The position numbers and the translations under genes were made by a program. A stretch of DNA of 64,000 bases, taken from contig NZ_JARFNM010000001.1 in NCBI RefSeq assembly GCF_029167365.1, positions 798,001-862,000 on the forward strand. The letters run 5' to 3'. This document shows positions 1 to 8,509 of the stretch, piece by piece. How positions within the stretch are numbered: position 1 is the stretch's first letter; each line of letters opens with the position of its first letter. The notes beneath the pieces were generated by a model. It was not told where the DNA came from and ran no database searches. It saw only the letters and a list, made by a program, of their open reading frames with translations. This DNA is from Amygdalobacter nucleatus (lineage in GTDB: Bacteria; Bacillota; Clostridia; Saccharofermentanales; Fastidiosipilaceae).

Positions 1-1
1 C

Positions 2-1075
2 CAAGTTCAGGATAAAGATGTTTTCAGTCTTACTGAATCAGTTGTTGCAAGAGCTCAAGGCAATTATGCAACAGTAGATCAAATCGCTAAAGATATTAAA
101 GCTAAGTTCCCAGGCGATAAGATGGGTATTGTTTTCCCAATTTTAAGCCGTAACCGTTTCTCCATTATGTTGAAGGCTTTCGCAAGAGCCAAGAAGGAAC
201 TTGTGATTTTGTTAAGCTATCCACAAGACGAAGCTGGTAATGCATTGTTTGATCCTAAAATGATGTACAGCAGCAAAGTTAATCCTTACAGTGACGTATT
301 AACAGAAGCTGAATTTGTAAGTAATTTCGGTGAAAGTTGCCATCCGTTTACGAAGATGAACTATGTTGAGTTCTACAAGCAAATTTGTGCTGGCGAAAAT
401 TGCCACGCTGAAGTTATTTTTGCTAACCAACCACAGACGATTTTGCAATATGCAGATGAAGTTTTGACTTGCGATATTCATAATCGTGTAGAAACGAAGA
501 ATCTCTTGTTACGTGCTGGTGCTAAGGTTTGCTACGGTATGTATGAAATTTTGACAAGCTCAGTTGATGGTAGCGGCTACAACGAAAAGTACGGTTTGCT
601 TGGTACTAACAAGTCAACTGAAGAGAAGGTTAAGTTGTTCCCACGTGATTGCCAGAAAACTGTTGAGCGTATCCAAAGCATTTTGCGCGAGAAGACAGGC
701 AAGAATATTGAAGTTATGATTTATGGCGATGGCGCCTTCAAAGATCCAGTTGGTAAGATTTGGGAGTTGGCTGATCCGGTTGTTAGCCCTGCTTATACAA
801 GCGGTTTGGAAGGTACACCAAGTGAATTGAAGTTGAAGTACTTAGCTGATAATGATTTCTCCAACCTTGATGCTAAGTCCCAAAAGGCAGCAATTATTGA
901 GCGTATCAAGAATAAGGAAAGAAGCGAAACAGCTGGTATGGCTGGTCAAGGTACAACCCCAAGACGTTTGACTGACTTATTAGGTTCTCTGTGTGACTTA
1001 ACATCAGGTAGTGGCGATAAGGGTACACCATTCATTTACATTCAGGGTTACTTCTCAAATTACGCTGATCAGTAA
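2..1075 (+). CDS. CofE-like F420-0:L-glutamate ligase family protein (5' partial)
   Basis: The reading frame is open from the first bases of the window, so the true start lies upstream; an internal ATG at 122 is not the start. The 357 visible residues resemble the coenzyme F420-0:gamma-glutamyl ligase (CofE/FbiB) superfamily, as found in many Firmicutes that are not known to make F420. Known members add glutamate to a phosphate-containing cofactor; the substrate in this organism is unknown. The conserved C-terminal half includes GDGAFKDPVGKIWELADPVV. A strong terminator follows the stop codon. The family is recognised from the overall pattern, not from a tested active site. Confidence 0.75.
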   Translation, partial: QVQDKDVFSLTESVVARAQGNYATVDQIAKDIKAKFPGDKMGIVFPILSRNRFSIMLKAFARAKKELVILLSYPQDEAGNALFDPKMMYSSKVNPYSDVLTEAEFVSNFGESCHPFTKMNYVEFYKQICAGENCHAEVIFANQPQTILQYADEVLTCDIHNRVETKNLLLRAGAKVCYGMYEILTSSVDGSGYNEKYGLLGTNKSTEEKVKLFPRDCQKTVERIQSILREKTGKNIEVMIYGDGAFKDPVGKIWELADPVVSPAYTSGLEGTPSELKLKYLADNDFSNLDAKSQKAAIIERIKNKERSETAGMAGQGTTPRRLTDLLGSLCDLTSGSGDKGTPFIYIQGYFSNYADQ

Positions 1076-1089
1076 GTTAGTAGTTACTT

Positions 1090-1117
1090 AGCCGGTGCAA
1101 TGCACCGGCTATTTTCT
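1090..1117 (+). terminator. Intrinsic terminator after the CofE-like gene
   Basis: AGCCGGTGCA and TGCACCGGCT form a perfect 10-bp stem and are followed by ATTTTCTT. It separates the ligase gene from the infC promoter. Confidence 0.85.
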
Positions 1118-1137
1118 TGAATGTAACAATTTTGTAA

Positions 1138-1166
1138 TTGACAAACTAATGATGTTCTAGTAACAT
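1138..1166 (+). promoter_or_regulatory. Sigma-A promoter of the infC operon
   Basis: TTGACA at 1138-1143 and TAACAT at 1161-1166 are separated by exactly 17 nt. Transcription would begin near 1173 and leave a leader of about 115 nt before infC. Confidence 0.8.
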
Positions 1167-1172
1167 AGGAAC

Positions 1173-1287
1173 GAAAAGTAGATTTATCTCACCTCAAGCT
1201 CAAGTAAAGAGGTTCTTACAAGAATGTATATGTGACTTGTTTGAACAGAGCGTGAGACTCTGTTTTTTTATATCAGGAGGTGTTACC
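1173..1287 (+). promoter_or_regulatory. infC leader with attenuator-like terminator (L20-leader position)
   Basis: The leader contains a hairpin, ACAGAG (1245-1250) with CTCTGT (1258-1263), followed by a run of seven T residues that ends just before the infC ribosome binding site. In Firmicutes, infC-rpmI-rplT operons are often controlled by L20 binding to a leader that switches between terminator and antiterminator. The position and terminator fit that scheme. I did not identify the L20-binding fold itself, so the regulator is inferred. Confidence 0.6.
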
Positions 1288-1812
1288 ATCGCTAAGAAAC
1301 AAGAGCGTGTGCAAGTCAACGAATCAATTGTTTATCAGAAGTTGCGCGTTATAAGCCAAAATGGTGAGCAATTAGGTGATATGACTTTACAAGCAGCGTT
1401 AAACGAAGCTCATAGCGCTAATTTAGATTTAGTTTTAGTTGCTGATAATCCGGCTAATCCAGTTGCCAAAATTATGGATTATGGCAAGTATCTCTTCGAA
1501 CAGAAGAAGCATAAGAAAGAAGCTAAGAAGAATCAGAAGGTGCAAGAACTAAAGGAAGTTCAACTTAAGTTGACAACTGATGAGCACGATTTAAGCTTTA
1601 AACGCAAAAATACTTGTAAGTGGTTAGAGGATGGCAACAAGGTCAAAGTTGCTATTCGTTTCCGTGGACGAGAGATGACCTATGTCGATCAAGGACTAGA
1701 GGTTATGCGCAAGTTCGCTGAGTCTTGCCAGGATTTAGCGGTGATTGAGAAAGCACCTAAGTTGGAGGGGCGAAACATGTTGATGTTCTTAGCTCCTAAG
1801 AAAGCAAAATAG
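1288..1812 (+). CDS. infC: Translation initiation factor IF-3, ATC start codon
   Basis: This 174-residue protein binds the 30S subunit and checks start-codon pairing. Its N domain contains YQKLRVI and its C domain IRFRGREMTY, and its length is normal for the family. The start is placed at ATC (1288) because GGAGGT lies at 1277-1282, five bases upstream, and the mature-type N terminus (AKKQERVQVNES) follows. A longer reading from 1237 would translate through the leader terminator and is unlikely. Rare AUU, AUC or AUA starts are characteristic of IF-3 and let it repress its own translation. It is first in the operon with L35 and L20. Confidence 0.93.
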   Translation: MAKKQERVQVNESIVYQKLRVISQNGEQLGDMTLQAALNEAHSANLDLVLVADNPANPVAKIMDYGKYLFEQKKHKKEAKKNQKVQELKEVQLKLTTDEHDLSFKRKNTCKWLEDGNKVKVAIRFRGREMTYVDQGLEVMRKFAESCQDLAVIEKAPKLEGRNMLMFLAPKKAK

Positions 1813-1857
1813 AACTTTAGTATCGGCTAAAGATAGAGATTGCAAGGAGGAATTCTT

Positions 1858-2055
1858 ATGCCAAAACAAAAGACTCACAGCGCTTCCAAGAAGCGTTTTA
1901 AGATTTCAGGCAGTGGCAAAGTTTTGCGTTATCATTCAGACAAGAAGCACAAATTAACTTGTAAGTCACCTCGCCAAAAACGTAATTTGCGTGGTTCAAC
2001 TGTCATCGTTGGTCAATTCGCTAATAATGTTAAACAGATGATTCCTTATAACTAA
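1858..2055 (+). CDS. rpmI: Large ribosomal subunit protein L35
   Basis: This 65-residue basic protein begins MPKQKTHSASKKRFK, the typical L35 start. ATG at 1858 follows AAGGAGG with good spacing; an in-frame start at 1840 has no such site. It lies between infC and rplT in the conserved order. Confidence 0.96.
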   Translation: MPKQKTHSASKKRFKISGSGKVLRYHSDKKHKLTCKSPRQKRNLRGSTVIVGQFANNVKQMIPYN

Positions 2056-2076
2056 GCGAGCGTGGAGGTAAAGTAA

Positions 2077-2427
2077 ATGTCCAGAGTTAAAAGAGGCGTT
2101 ACACAACGCGCCAAACATAAGAAAATTTTAAAGATGGCTCGTGGCTATTATGGCCGTAAGAGCAAGTTGTTCAAAGTAGCTAAGCAACAAGTCTGGAAAT
2201 CAGGTAACTATGCCTTTGCACATCGTCGCTTGAAGAAACGCGAATTCCGCCGCTTGTGGATTGCACGTATCAATGCTGCTACACGTTTGAACGGTATGTC
2301 CTATAGTCGTTTCATGAGTGGCTTGAAGAGCTTGGGTATCATGTTGGACCGTAAGGTTTTGGCAGATATGGCTTTGAATCAAGCAGCTGATTTTGCAAAA
2401 TTAGTTGAAATGGTTAAGAATAAGTAA
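2077..2427 (+). CDS. rplT: Large ribosomal subunit protein L20
   Basis: The 116-residue protein starts [16 protein letters not shown] and contains the L20 signature around [15 protein letters not shown]. It binds 23S rRNA early in 50S assembly and is the usual autoregulator of this operon in Firmicutes. A GGAGGT ribosome binding site precedes ATG 2077, and an intrinsic terminator follows the gene. Confidence 0.97.
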   Translation: MSRVKRGVTQRAKHKKILKMARGYYGRKSKLFKVAKQQVWKSGNYAFAHRRLKKREFRRLWIARINAATRLNGMSYSRFMSGLKSLGIMLDRKVLADMALNQAADFAKLVEMVKNK

Positions 2428-2447
2428 TTTGATTTTACTTAATATAC

Positions 2448-2480
2448 ACCCTCGTATTCACTGAATGCGGGGGTTTATTT
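2448..2480 (+). terminator. Terminator of the infC-rpmI-rplT operon
   Basis: ACCCTCGTATTC pairs with GAATGCGGGGGT around a short ACT loop, followed by a T-rich stretch. Confidence 0.8.
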
Positions 2481-2502
2481 GTAGATAGAGTGTGAGGCTA
2501 GT

Positions 2503-3387
2503 TTGGAACTTTCTGCAACATTTATTACAAGTAAGCAAAATAAATTGTTCAAAGAATGGCTGACGATTTTTAAGCGTAAGAAGCGTGACTTTTGTTTGGT
2601 AGAGGGTGAGAGAATTGTTAAGGAACTATATGCTTCACCTAGCTTTGTAAAAAAAGTTGAATGCTTGATTCTCACACCTGATTTTTGGCAGACAGAGCAA
2701 AAGTTTTTGCTTGGCTTATTTGCTAATGCCAATTTATCAATGGCAGAGTTGCCTAAAATTTACGTTTTAGCCACTAGTTTGTATAAGCAAATATCGACAA
2801 CCGTGCAAAGCCAGGGGATTATTGCTGTGCTAAATTTGGCCAAGTTGGCAGCTTGCAATTTTAAAGTTGAAGCTGAACAGCATGAGCTTTTAGCTACTTT
2901 TCAGCCAGCTGTTTCGATTAAAGAGCGTGAAATTGTGCTTGTATTGGACCAGGTACAAGATCCTGGCAACTTGGGCAATATTATTAGGGCGGCAGCAGCT
3001 TTTGGCGTTAGGGATATCTATTTATTAGAAGGAACGGTACATGCTTGGCAAGACAAAGTTTTGCGTTCGACGATGGGTGGCATATTCAAAGTTAATATTG
3101 TTGAAAATCAGCAAGCTACGACTTTATTCCAACAATTAAAAGCCAATAATTATACATTGTTGGCAGCAGCCTTAGCCAAAGAAAATATTTTTAGTTTTTT
3201 GCAAACATATCCGCAAGCTAAATTGAAGAAGCTTGCCTTAATTATGGGCAATGAAGGGAATGGAGTTAGCCAAGCTAGTTTAGACGCAGCGCATGGTATT
3301 TTGACAATTCCTATGCTAGAAAATAGCGAATCTCTAAACGTGGCTAGTGCAACGGCTATTTGTTTAGCTGAATTACGTTTCCATTAA
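2503..3387 (+). CDS. SpoU-family RNA 2'-O-methyltransferase (TrmH/RlmB type)
   Basis: The 294-residue protein has an N-terminal substrate-binding region (GERIVKEL) and a C-terminal SPOUT domain with all three motifs: DQVQDPGNLGNIIRAAAAFG, ALIMGNEGNGVS and IPMLENSESLNVASA. Such enzymes use S-adenosylmethionine to methylate ribose in rRNA or tRNA; the target nucleotide cannot be told here. The start is TTG at 2503, as no ATG or GTG lies at the right place; GTGAGG just upstream is a modest ribosome binding site. A second, different SpoU paralogue (rlmB) lies at 24580. Confidence 0.88.
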   Translation: MELSATFITSKQNKLFKEWLTIFKRKKRDFCLVEGERIVKELYASPSFVKKVECLILTPDFWQTEQKFLLGLFANANLSMAELPKIYVLATSLYKQISTTVQSQGIIAVLNLAKLAACNFKVEAEQHELLATFQPAVSIKEREIVLVLDQVQDPGNLGNIIRAAAAFGVRDIYLLEGTVHAWQDKVLRSTMGGIFKVNIVENQQATTLFQQLKANNYTLLAAALAKENIFSFLQTYPQAKLKKLALIMGNEGNGVSQASLDAAHGILTIPMLENSESLNVASATAICLAELRFH

Positions 3388-3469
3388 ATATGATGGCAAT
3401 TAAACTAGAGGCCAGTTAAAACGGTTGATAATAAACCGTTTCCAATTAAACCAAGGCTATACACTAAAA

Positions 3470-3497
3470 AAGGCAGGCGCTGACCTGCCTTTTATTA
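3470..3497. terminator. Bidirectional terminator between convergent genes
   Basis: AAAAGGCAGG and CCTGCCTTTT form a GC-rich stem with A residues on one side and T residues on the other, serving the SpoU gene (+) and apt (-). A second small hairpin, AACGGTT/AACCGTT, lies at 3420-3440. Confidence 0.8.
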
Positions 3498-3515
3498 ACT
3501 GATTAATGCTTTATT

Positions 3516-4052
3516 TTAGTCTAATTTATCCTCATGCACTAAGTATAAGGAACGAACGTCATATTGCTTTAGGCATTCACGACCATTTAGACCAGCTAAC
3601 TCGATAAAGAAGAGTAAAGCTTGAATCTTTGCTCCGCTTGCTTCAATAACTTCACAAGCAGCTTTTGCTGTACCTCCAATTGCGAGTAAGTCGTCAACGA
3701 AGATAACCTTGCTACCTGCTTGTAAAGCATCTTTGTGCATTTCAATTGTCGCTTCACCATACTCTAGCTGATAGCTTTTCTTGTATGTAGCAGCAGGTAA
3801 TTTGCCAGCCTTACGAATTGGCACAAAAGCTTTATGCATAGCATAAGCTAAAGCTGCTCCGATGATAAAGCCGCGCGCCTCAGCTGCCACAACAACGTCA
3901 AAATCAAGATCTTTGCAGCTGTCAACTAGCTCATTGATTAACTGCTCAAAATCAGCACTATTCTTTAGTACGGTTGTTATATCAATGAAATCAATACCAT
4001 GCTTAGGATAGTGGTGGATATGTCGTAACTTTTTATCTAAATTTTTTTCCAT
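3516..4052 (-). CDS. apt: Adenine phosphoribosyltransferase
   Basis: This 178-residue enzyme makes AMP from adenine and PRPP in purine salvage. The PRPP-binding motif VIFVDDLLAIGGTAKA, the flexible-loop region RKAGKLPAATYKK and the AEARGFIIGAALAY segment are all present. Read on the minus strand, CGGAG lies seven bases before the ATG. It is transcribed alone and converges on the SpoU gene. Confidence 0.95.
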   Translation of the reverse strand: MEKNLDKKLRHIHHYPKHGIDFIDITTVLKNSADFEQLINELVDSCKDLDFDVVVAAEARGFIIGAALAYAMHKAFVPIRKAGKLPAATYKKSYQLEYGEATIEMHKDALQAGSKVIFVDDLLAIGGTAKAACEVIEASGAKIQALLFFIELAGLNGRECLKQYDVRSLYLVHEDKLD

Positions 4053-4165
4053 GCTATACTCCGTTCTTGCCCGAAAAACATTTTCATTTTATCATAATTA
4101 TCACTGATTGTTTGTATAATGTGAGTATTATATAACGAATCTAAATTTAAGGGTTAGGTGGACTG

Positions 4166-4741
4166 ATGCAAAAGTTATTTTCTCATATGCATTCAAAGTG
4201 GCATTGTAAGCAACTTTTAGCTTTGCTGGTAGGTTTATTAGGCTTATTGAGCGCTTGTAAGCGTGATACACAGACAAGTTTGCCTGAAATAGCGAAATCT
4301 AGTCAATCAGTTATAGCCACAAATGGTAAGTCAACAGCACTGAATAATTTTAAGAATCTAATTAATATACCTAATTTTGCTATTATTAAATTAGCTGAAA
4401 CTGAGAATCATAGTTTGAACTACAATGCGGAATTTTTGACGACAATTGAATCCTCCAAGCAGCCGGTTGTACTTTATTGCATTACTACTTGGTCTGAAGC
4501 TGCCAATAATTACTTGCCTAAATTTATTGATGTCTATAAAGCATACGGCGATAACTGTGATTTTTATATAGTGAATATAGAAGCATGCGCCAGTTTGGCT
4601 GAAAAGTATCAGCTAAAATTAGTGCCGGCTTTGATTTTAATTAATCAACAGTCTGTTGTCTGGCAGAAAACGGAAGCTTGGCAGGATTTAGCTGCTGATT
4701 TAAGCAACGAATTGAAACTGTTAGGTGTTAATGAAGCGTAG
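4166..4741 (+). CDS. Lipoprotein with thioredoxin fold lacking the CxxC motif
   Basis: The 191-residue protein has a type II signal peptide with lipobox LSAC (Cys at about residue 31), so it should be lipid-anchored outside the membrane. Residues about 90-190 look like a thioredoxin domain: a beta strand PVVLYCITTW, then VNIEACASLAEKYQL, and a cis-proline segment VPALILI. Where thioredoxins have WCGPC this protein has TWSEAA, so it lacks the redox cysteine pair. It may bind partners rather than exchange disulfides; that role is an inference. It lies 20 bp upstream of hflX and is probably cotranscribed with it. Confidence 0.7.
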   Translation: MQKLFSHMHSKWHCKQLLALLVGLLGLLSACKRDTQTSLPEIAKSSQSVIATNGKSTALNNFKNLINIPNFAIIKLAETENHSLNYNAEFLTTIESSKQPVVLYCITTWSEAANNYLPKFIDVYKAYGDNCDFYIVNIEACASLAEKYQLKLVPALILINQQSVVWQKTEAWQDLAADLSNELKLLGVNEA

Positions 4742-4761
4742 AAGCGTTATATGAGGTAGGA

Positions 4762-5961
4762 ATGGCAAACAAAAAAGGGGCCAATAGAGCCGATAGTACT
4801 TTATTTGCAAAAATAAATAGTCTGCAGGAAGAAGCGGAGAAAGCAATTTGCTTCAGTGTCTGTTTGACGACGAAAGGACAGACAGAGGCAATTGTTGAAG
4901 CGTCTTTGGATGAATTGTCTGAGTTAGCCAATACGGCTGGGGCAGAAGTCTTAGCCAAAATTTATCAAAAGCGCGCTAAAATTGATAGCCGTTATTATAT
5001 TGGAGTTGGCAAGTTGGAAGAGATTAAGGTCTTGGCTGAGCAAGTTGAAGCTAATTGCTTAATTTGTGATGATGAACTAAGCCCAGCTCAATTACGTAAT
5101 ATTGAAGAATTTACGCAAATGAAAATCGTTGATCGCTCACTTCTAATTTTGGATATTTTTGCTAAGCGAGCTAAAAGTTCAGAAGGTAAGTTGCAAGTTG
5201 CCTTGGCACAAGCTAAATATCGCTTGCCGCGTATCCAATTTATGCAGGGCTTCAACTCTAGACTAGCTGGTGGTATCGGTACCCGTGGGCCTGGTGAGAG
5301 CTTGAAGGAGACAGACCGTAGACATATTCAAGCGAGAATTAACACGTTACAGCAGAAATTAGTTGAACTTGGGCGCAAACGGCAAATTGTGCGTGAACAG
5401 AGGCGTAAATCGGCTTTGACTATAGCTGTTGTTGGCTATACTAATGCTGGCAAATCAAGTTTAATTAATCGCTTGTGTAAAAGTGATTTATATGCAGAAG
5501 ATAAAGTTTTTGCCACGCTAGATCCAGCGTGCCGGCATTTATGGTTAGAAGATCTTTCTTGTGATTGTTTATTGATAGATACAGTTGGTTTTATTCGGAA
5601 ATTGCCGCATCATTTGGTAGAAGCGTTTAAGAGTACGTTGGAAGAAGCTGCTCAAGCAGATTTTTTGCTTCTAGTTTTAGATGTGGCTGATGTGCAGGCT
5701 GAAGCTGAGTTGGATGTGGTATTAAGCTTATTAGAAGAGATTGGCGCTAGTCATTTGCCTAGGGTGTATGTTGCTAACAAATTTGATGAATTTAATTATG
5801 ATCTAAGTCAAGTCGATAGCAGTCTTTTAGCCAAATTACATGCCTTAAGTTTCGATGATAAAAGTCTATTCTTCACGTCAGTAAAGGAGCAGAGAGGCTT
5901 GAATGAATTAAAGGCAGCCTTGCAAGCAAAACTGAAGAAAATATTACAAAAAAACAATTAA
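4762..5961 (+). CDS. hflX: Ribosome-associated GTPase HflX
   Basis: The 399-residue GTPase has the HflX N-terminal domain, with the glycine-rich RGPGESLKETDRR segment, followed by a G domain: G1 GYTNAGKSS (about residue 225), G3 DTVGF (about 272) and G4 NKFD (about 337). HflX splits stalled or stressed 70S ribosomes. ATG 4762 follows GAGGTAGG. It is probably cotranscribed with the thioredoxin-like lipoprotein upstream. Confidence 0.95.
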   Translation: MANKKGANRADSTLFAKINSLQEEAEKAICFSVCLTTKGQTEAIVEASLDELSELANTAGAEVLAKIYQKRAKIDSRYYIGVGKLEEIKVLAEQVEANCLICDDELSPAQLRNIEEFTQMKIVDRSLLILDIFAKRAKSSEGKLQVALAQAKYRLPRIQFMQGFNSRLAGGIGTRGPGESLKETDRRHIQARINTLQQKLVELGRKRQIVREQRRKSALTIAVVGYTNAGKSSLINRLCKSDLYAEDKVFATLDPACRHLWLEDLSCDCLLIDTVGFIRKLPHHLVEAFKSTLEEAAQADFLLLVLDVADVQAEAELDVVLSLLEEIGASHLPRVYVANKFDEFNYDLSQVDSSLLAKLHALSFDDKSLFFTSVKEQRGLNELKAALQAKLKKILQKNN

Positions 5962-6115
5962 CTTTATGTAATAACTAACATATGCAGTAATTTTAGCAGT
6001 GAAATATCTAGCAGTTTGGCAAAAAAAACAAATTGTTGGTAAAGCTGGGCTTAATTTCTTGCATGGACAAAAACTAAGTATTAAAATTGAAAGAAATCGA
6101 AGAAGGTAGCTAGAA

Positions 6116-6757
6116 ATGAAGAAACTTGACGATAACGTCTTTGTCTTTGAACATCCACTTATTAAGCATAAGATTTCAATTATGCGAGCAGCAGATACGT
6201 CCACGAAGAATTTCCGCGAGCTGGTTAATGAGATCGCCATGCTGATGTGCTATGAAGTTACTAAAGATTTACCTTTAGAAACTTACGAACTAGAGACACC
6301 AATTGCTAAGACAACTGGTTATCGCATTTCAGGTAAGACACTGGCTTTGGTACCAATTCTGCGAGCTGGTTTGGGTATGGTAGAAGGTATCATGAGCATG
6401 ATTCCAACAGCTAAAGTTGGTCACGTCGGTTTGTACCGCGATCCTGTTACACACGATCCTGTTGAATATTATTGCAAGTTGCCGGATGATATTGAGAATC
6501 GTAGCGTCTATGTTTTGGATCCAATGTTGGCTACTGGTGGTTCGGCTGTGGCTGCCATCAAGTTCTTGAAGGAGCGTAATGTTAAGTCTATCAAGTTCTT
6601 GTGCTTGGTTGCTGCTGATGAGGGTATTAATCACTTACATTCAACTTATCCAGATGTGACAATTTATTGCGCAGCTAACGATAAGGAACTCAATGCTAAC
6701 AAGTATATTGTCCCGGGTCTTGGTGATGCTGGTGACCGTATTTTTGGTACTAAGTAA
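6116..6757 (+). CDS. upp: Uracil phosphoribosyltransferase
   Basis: This 213-residue enzyme makes UMP from uracil and PRPP. The PRPP motif [20 protein letters not shown] and the uracil-binding C terminus ([15 protein letters not shown]) are typical. GAAGG lies nine bases before ATG 6116. The 154-bp gap upstream contains no gene. A strong terminator follows, before the ATP synthase operon. Confidence 0.97.
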   Translation: MKKLDDNVFVFEHPLIKHKISIMRAADTSTKNFRELVNEIAMLMCYEVTKDLPLETYELETPIAKTTGYRISGKTLALVPILRAGLGMVEGIMSMIPTAKVGHVGLYRDPVTHDPVEYYCKLPDDIENRSVYVLDPMLATGGSAVAAIKFLKERNVKSIKFLCLVAADEGINHLHSTYPDVTIYCAANDKELNANKYIVPGLGDAGDRIFGTK

Positions 6758-6782
6758 TTTTGAAAAATTTATAATATAAGCT

Positions 6783-6817
6783 AACCCCACAGCTTTGGCT
6801 TAGGCAGTGGGGTTTTT
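6783..6817 (+). terminator. Terminator after upp
   Basis: AACCCCAC and GTGGGGTT form the stem, followed by TTTTTA. It lies directly before the ATP synthase operon. Confidence 0.85.
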
Positions 6818-6840
6818 ATGCGACTTATGGGGGCGAAGAA

Positions 6841-7656
6841 ATGAGATTTTTGCTTGAGTTTTTTCAACGCTTGATTGAAGGATTCAAAATAGGTGGTCGT
6901 GATATTGGCCAGGGCATTGAAGAAGCAATTAATTTTGGTGCCGTTTTTTATTTACCAACACCTTTGGGTGCTATTCCAATTCCAATTGCAGTGATTGGCA
7001 TTGAAATAACAGTCTTGTTCTTGCTGGTATTTGCTATTTTTTATCGCAGCCATTTGAAGGTTTATAACATCTCTGTACTACAAGCATTGAGTGAGAAATT
7101 GTTCTCAATGGTTGAAAATGCTTGTAAGCAGAATCATTTGAATGAGAAGCAGACGAAGTTTTTAGCTCCGTATATTGTCAGTGTCGGAACTTTTATTACT
7201 TTGTCTAATCTTATTTCCTTGATTAAGGTAGCACCACCGGCTGGAAACCCTGCTTTCCCAATTGCTTTGGGTTTGTTCACGCTTCTGTTTGTGATTGTGG
7301 TTGGTATCCATTTCGTGGGTATTCGGGGATTCTTGCTGACTCTGTTATATCCGAAGGCTGCACTATTACCTTTCAATATTTTGGACTATTTTATTAAACC
7401 AATTTCATTGGCTTTCCGTTTGTTTGGTAATATTTTTGGTGCCTACATTTTGATTGAATTTATCAGCTTGGTCGTTCCACTATTAGTGCCAACTATTTTA
7501 GGCCTTTGGTTTGATGTTGGTGATGGAATTATCCAAGGCTTAGTTTTTGCTTATCTGACACTTAACTACGTTGGCGAAATTGTTGAGCGAGCAGAAGAGA
7601 TGCAGAAGCCTAAGGAAACAGCTATACAAGAAGAAAAAAGATTGAGTGAAATTTAA
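6841..7656 (+). CDS. atpB: ATP synthase Fo subunit a
   Basis: The 271-residue, multi-spanning membrane protein carries the essential arginine in ISLAFRLFGNIFGAYIL, which faces the c ring and allows ion passage. It starts at ATG 6841 after GGGGCGAAG. It opens the operon; no atpI precedes it. Confidence 0.93.
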   Translation: MRFLLEFFQRLIEGFKIGGRDIGQGIEEAINFGAVFYLPTPLGAIPIPIAVIGIEITVLFLLVFAIFYRSHLKVYNISVLQALSEKLFSMVENACKQNHLNEKQTKFLAPYIVSVGTFITLSNLISLIKVAPPAGNPAFPIALGLFTLLFVIVVGIHFVGIRGFLLTLLYPKAALLPFNILDYFIKPISLAFRLFGNIFGAYILIEFISLVVPLLVPTILGLWFDVGDGIIQGLVFAYLTLNYVGEIVERAEEMQKPKETAIQEEKRLSEI

Positions 7657-7669
7657 TTTGGAGGGTATT

Positions 7670-7900
7670 ATGGATAGAGGATTAGTCGCGTTAGCAGCCG
7701 GTTTAGCAGTTACATTTGCAGCTGGTTTAGCAGGTTTGGGTATTGGTTTGTCATCAGGTAAAGCTTACGATGCAATGGCTAAGCAACCTGAAATGGCTAA
7801 TAAGATTCAGAGCTTGTTGTTTGTTGCCATCATCTTCATTGAGGCTACAGCTATTTATGCACTTGTTGTCAGCTTGATTCTGTTATTTGTATTTAAATAA
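7670..7900 (+). CDS. atpE: ATP synthase Fo subunit c
   Basis: This 76-residue double-helix hairpin carries the conserved loop KQPE and the ion-carrying glutamate in FIEATAIYALVV. The start is ATG 7670, seven bases after GGAGGG (7660-7665); an in-frame upstream start at 7646 overlaps atpB and has no such site. The first helix reads GLGIGLSSG and the second EATAIY, so the Gln and Ser that bind Na+ in Ilyobacter-type c rings are Ile and Ala here. That favours H+ coupling, although Thr and Tyr of the Na+ pattern remain. Confidence 0.93.
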   Translation: MDRGLVALAAGLAVTFAAGLAGLGIGLSSGKAYDAMAKQPEMANKIQSLLFVAIIFIEATAIYALVVSLILLFVFK

Positions 7901-7918
7901 GCAGGAGGCAGATGAAGT

Positions 7919-8509
7919 ATGCTTACAGCACAATTAGGCTCAACATTGAGTCTAGTCATTCCCGCATTTATGGCGATTGAAGTTTTTTCAAAAGAAAATA
8001 TGGCTGCATTTTTGGTAACAGCAATTGCAGCAGTTCTGAATTTGTTAATCAGCTATTTAATCATTAAGCATTTCATTTACAAGCCTTTGCAGAAGATTGC
8101 TGCCGAGCGCAAAAAGGATATTGCTGATAAGCTGGAAGCAGCTAAAGTTGAACAGGCTGAAGCTGAGAAATTGAATGCTCAAGTTAAGGCCGATATGCAA
8201 GCGGCAAAAGAAAATGCTGCTAAGATCATTTTGGATGCTAAGCAGGATGCAGAGAATCGCAAAGAGATGATTATTGCCACAGCTAAAAAAGAAGCTGATC
8301 GTTACTTAGCTGATAAGGAAGCAGAACAACAACGAGTTTGGGAGAAGAAAGAACGTGAGCAACGTGATCAAGCTATCCGTTTGTCCATGCGTGTTTTGCA
8401 ACAATTAGGTCGCGTCAAAAATGAGCAAGATGAACAAGCACTTGTCTCTGATGTCGTAAGCTCTCTCAACACTCCTAGTGGAGAAGGGAAGCAATCTGGT
8501 GAAAACTAA
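7919..8509 (+). CDS. atpF: ATP synthase Fo subunit b
   Basis: The 196-residue peripheral-stalk subunit has a membrane helix at about residues 30-52, then a long charged coiled coil rich in Ala, Lys and Glu (about 60-170). It is somewhat longer than usual. The last 11 bases overlap the delta-alpha fusion gene, so the two are translationally coupled. Confidence 0.93.
   Translation: MLTAQLGSTLSLVIPAFMAIEVFSKENMAAFLVTAIAAVLNLLISYLIIKHFIYKPLQKIAAERKKDIADKLEAAKVEQAEAEKLNAQVKADMQAAKENAAKIILDAKQDAENRKEMIIATAKKEADRYLADKEAEQQRVWEKKEREQRDQAIRLSMRVLQQLGRVKNEQDEQALVSDVVSSLNTPSGEGKQSGEN

Noticed and set aside
1237-1287. N-terminal extension of infC from ATG 1237
   Set aside because: It would translate through the leader terminator, while a perfect GGAGGT serves ATC 1288.
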